NCBI GenBank assembly: GCA_026386835.1
Contig: JAPLMV010000127.1
Coordinates: 1 to 6,485, forward strand
Reading direction: 5' to 3'
DNA from: Planctomycetota bacterium
GTDB lineage: Bacteria; Planctomycetota; Phycisphaerae; Sedimentisphaerales; Anaerobacaceae
Length of the DNA: 6,485 bases
Shown here: positions 6,023-6,485 of the stretch, piece after piece
Layout: each line of letters begins with the position of its first letter
How positions within the stretch are numbered: position 1 is the stretch's first letter
Translations under genes and position numbers: made by a program
The notes under the pieces: generated by a model
Told to the model about the DNA's origin: nothing
The model's database searches: none
Seen by the model: only the letters and a program-made list of their open reading frames with translations

Positions 6023-6485
6023 TCGGCCTGCATAAAGACCTCTGTGGTATTTTTACTGATTATCCTCGGAAAATCTTTTATACCCAGTAACGCCGCTATT
6101 CTTTTCGGTATTTGGATATTATCGTAAACGCCGGCAAATTTATCCGCACCCGCACCGAATGCGTAAAGAGGAACCGGCGTAGCCGTGTGTCCGCTTGTCG
6201 TCCATTTGATATCGAGGTCTTTTCCTTCAAGGCTGCCGTTTTTGATTACCAGGCCGCCGGTTTCGTGGTCTGCCGTAACAATCACCAGCGTATGTGCATC
6301 CTTTAGAGCAAAATCAAGAGCTGTTTTAACCGCTTTATCGAAAAGAAGGGTTTGCCTGATGGTATTATTCGAATCATTTTTATGACAGCACCAGTCAATC
6401 TGACTGCCTTCAATCATTAAAAAGAACCCCTGCTTATTTTTACTTAAAACTTCTATCGCTTTCTCTGCAAGTTCGGATAGATTTG
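5974..6485 (-). CDS. Alkaline phosphatase, PhoA family, C-terminal part (5' end beyond the window)
   Basis: This is the C-terminal 169 residues of an alkaline phosphatase, a secreted or periplasmic metalloenzyme that hydrolyses phosphomonoesters. The frame stays open to the right edge, so an ATG at 6417 is internal: the preceding residues KNKQGFFL lead straight into the family motif FFLMIEGSQIDW. Numbering the visible part from the edge, the metal ligands are Glu25 (Mg site, like Glu322 of E. coli PhoA), Asp30 and His34 (like Asp327 and His331), Asp72-His73 in VTADH (like Asp369-His370) and His99 in SGHTA (like His412). The nucleophile Ser and N-terminal half lie outside the window. After IPKRIAALLGI, a usual family end, about 34 more residues follow, and the TAA stop lies inside the antisense of the permease gene. 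It converges on the pump operon and is not part of it. Confidence 0.9.
   Translation of the reverse strand, partial: NLSELAEKAIEVLSKNKQGFFLMIEGSQIDWCCHKNDSNNTIRQTLLFDKAVKTALDFALKDAHTLVIVTADHETGGLVIKNGSLEGKDLDIKWTTSGHTATPVPLYAFGAGADKFAGVYDNIQIPKRIAALLGIKDFPRIISKNTTEVFMQADYSCRRDSIGSIFAAR

Noticed and set aside
6023..6110. Rho-independent terminator between the convergent genes
   Set aside because: No GC-rich stem followed by a T-run was found on either strand. The only T-run (TTTTT near 6050) lacks a convincing stem.
5974..6417. Stand-alone 147-residue protein starting at the ATG at 6417
   Set aside because: The frame continues upstream to the edge with family-typical residues (GFFL before MIEG), so this ATG is internal to the phosphatase.

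Overview
The window carries one complete four-gene operon on the + strand, a cut-off gene converging on it from the right edge, and about 660 bases of non-coding DNA at the left. The operon encodes a full MacAB-TolC-type tripartite ABC efflux pump: a TolC/OprM-type outer-membrane lipoprotein (662-2281), a long HlyD/MacA-type periplasmic adaptor (2304-4025), a stand-alone MacB/LolD-type ATPase (4038-4727) and a MacB/FtsX-type permease (4733-6022). The right-edge gene is the C-terminal part of an alkaline phosphatase of the PhoA family on the - strand (5974-6485).

Organism: a Gram-negative bacterium, because the pump spans an outer membrane. Three hints point to the Planctomycetota, perhaps the Phycisphaerae/Sedimentisphaerales side. 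The OMF has an ADKEVY-IIDSKW segment just after the lipid-attachment Cys. The adaptor belongs to the long-coiled-coil subfamily with a Trp-containing tip. The left intergenic region holds short repeat-like words (TTCGAG/TTTCG runs, the TGAGCCTGTCGAAGG word, and a CTCTGCAAACTTTGCGGTGAAAAA-like segment) that I associate with environmental planctomycete and similar genomes. This assignment rests on memory of families, not on a search.

Layout: 1-415 has no convincing gene and looks like decayed or repeat-derived intergenic DNA. 416-661 is an AT-rich upstream region with a 9-bp direct repeat in three copies, several possible sigma70-like promoters, and a perfect 9-bp-arm dyad directly abutting a TATACT box, which looks like a promoter-operator. 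The four pump genes are separated by 22, 12 and 5 bases, so they are almost certainly one transcript. The permease and the phosphatase overlap tail to tail by 49 bases, with no terminator seen.

How the genes work together: the ATPase dimer drives the permease dimer in the inner membrane. The adaptor, anchored by one N-terminal helix, forms the periplasmic sleeve, and the lipoprotein channel opens through the outer membrane. Such pumps expel macrolides, peptides, siderophores, lipids or toxins, and the sequence does not reveal the substrate. I found no undescribed system. The most unusual points are the putative operator, the antisense gene overlap with an extended phosphatase C-terminus, the adaptor hairpin insert, and the intergenic repeat words.
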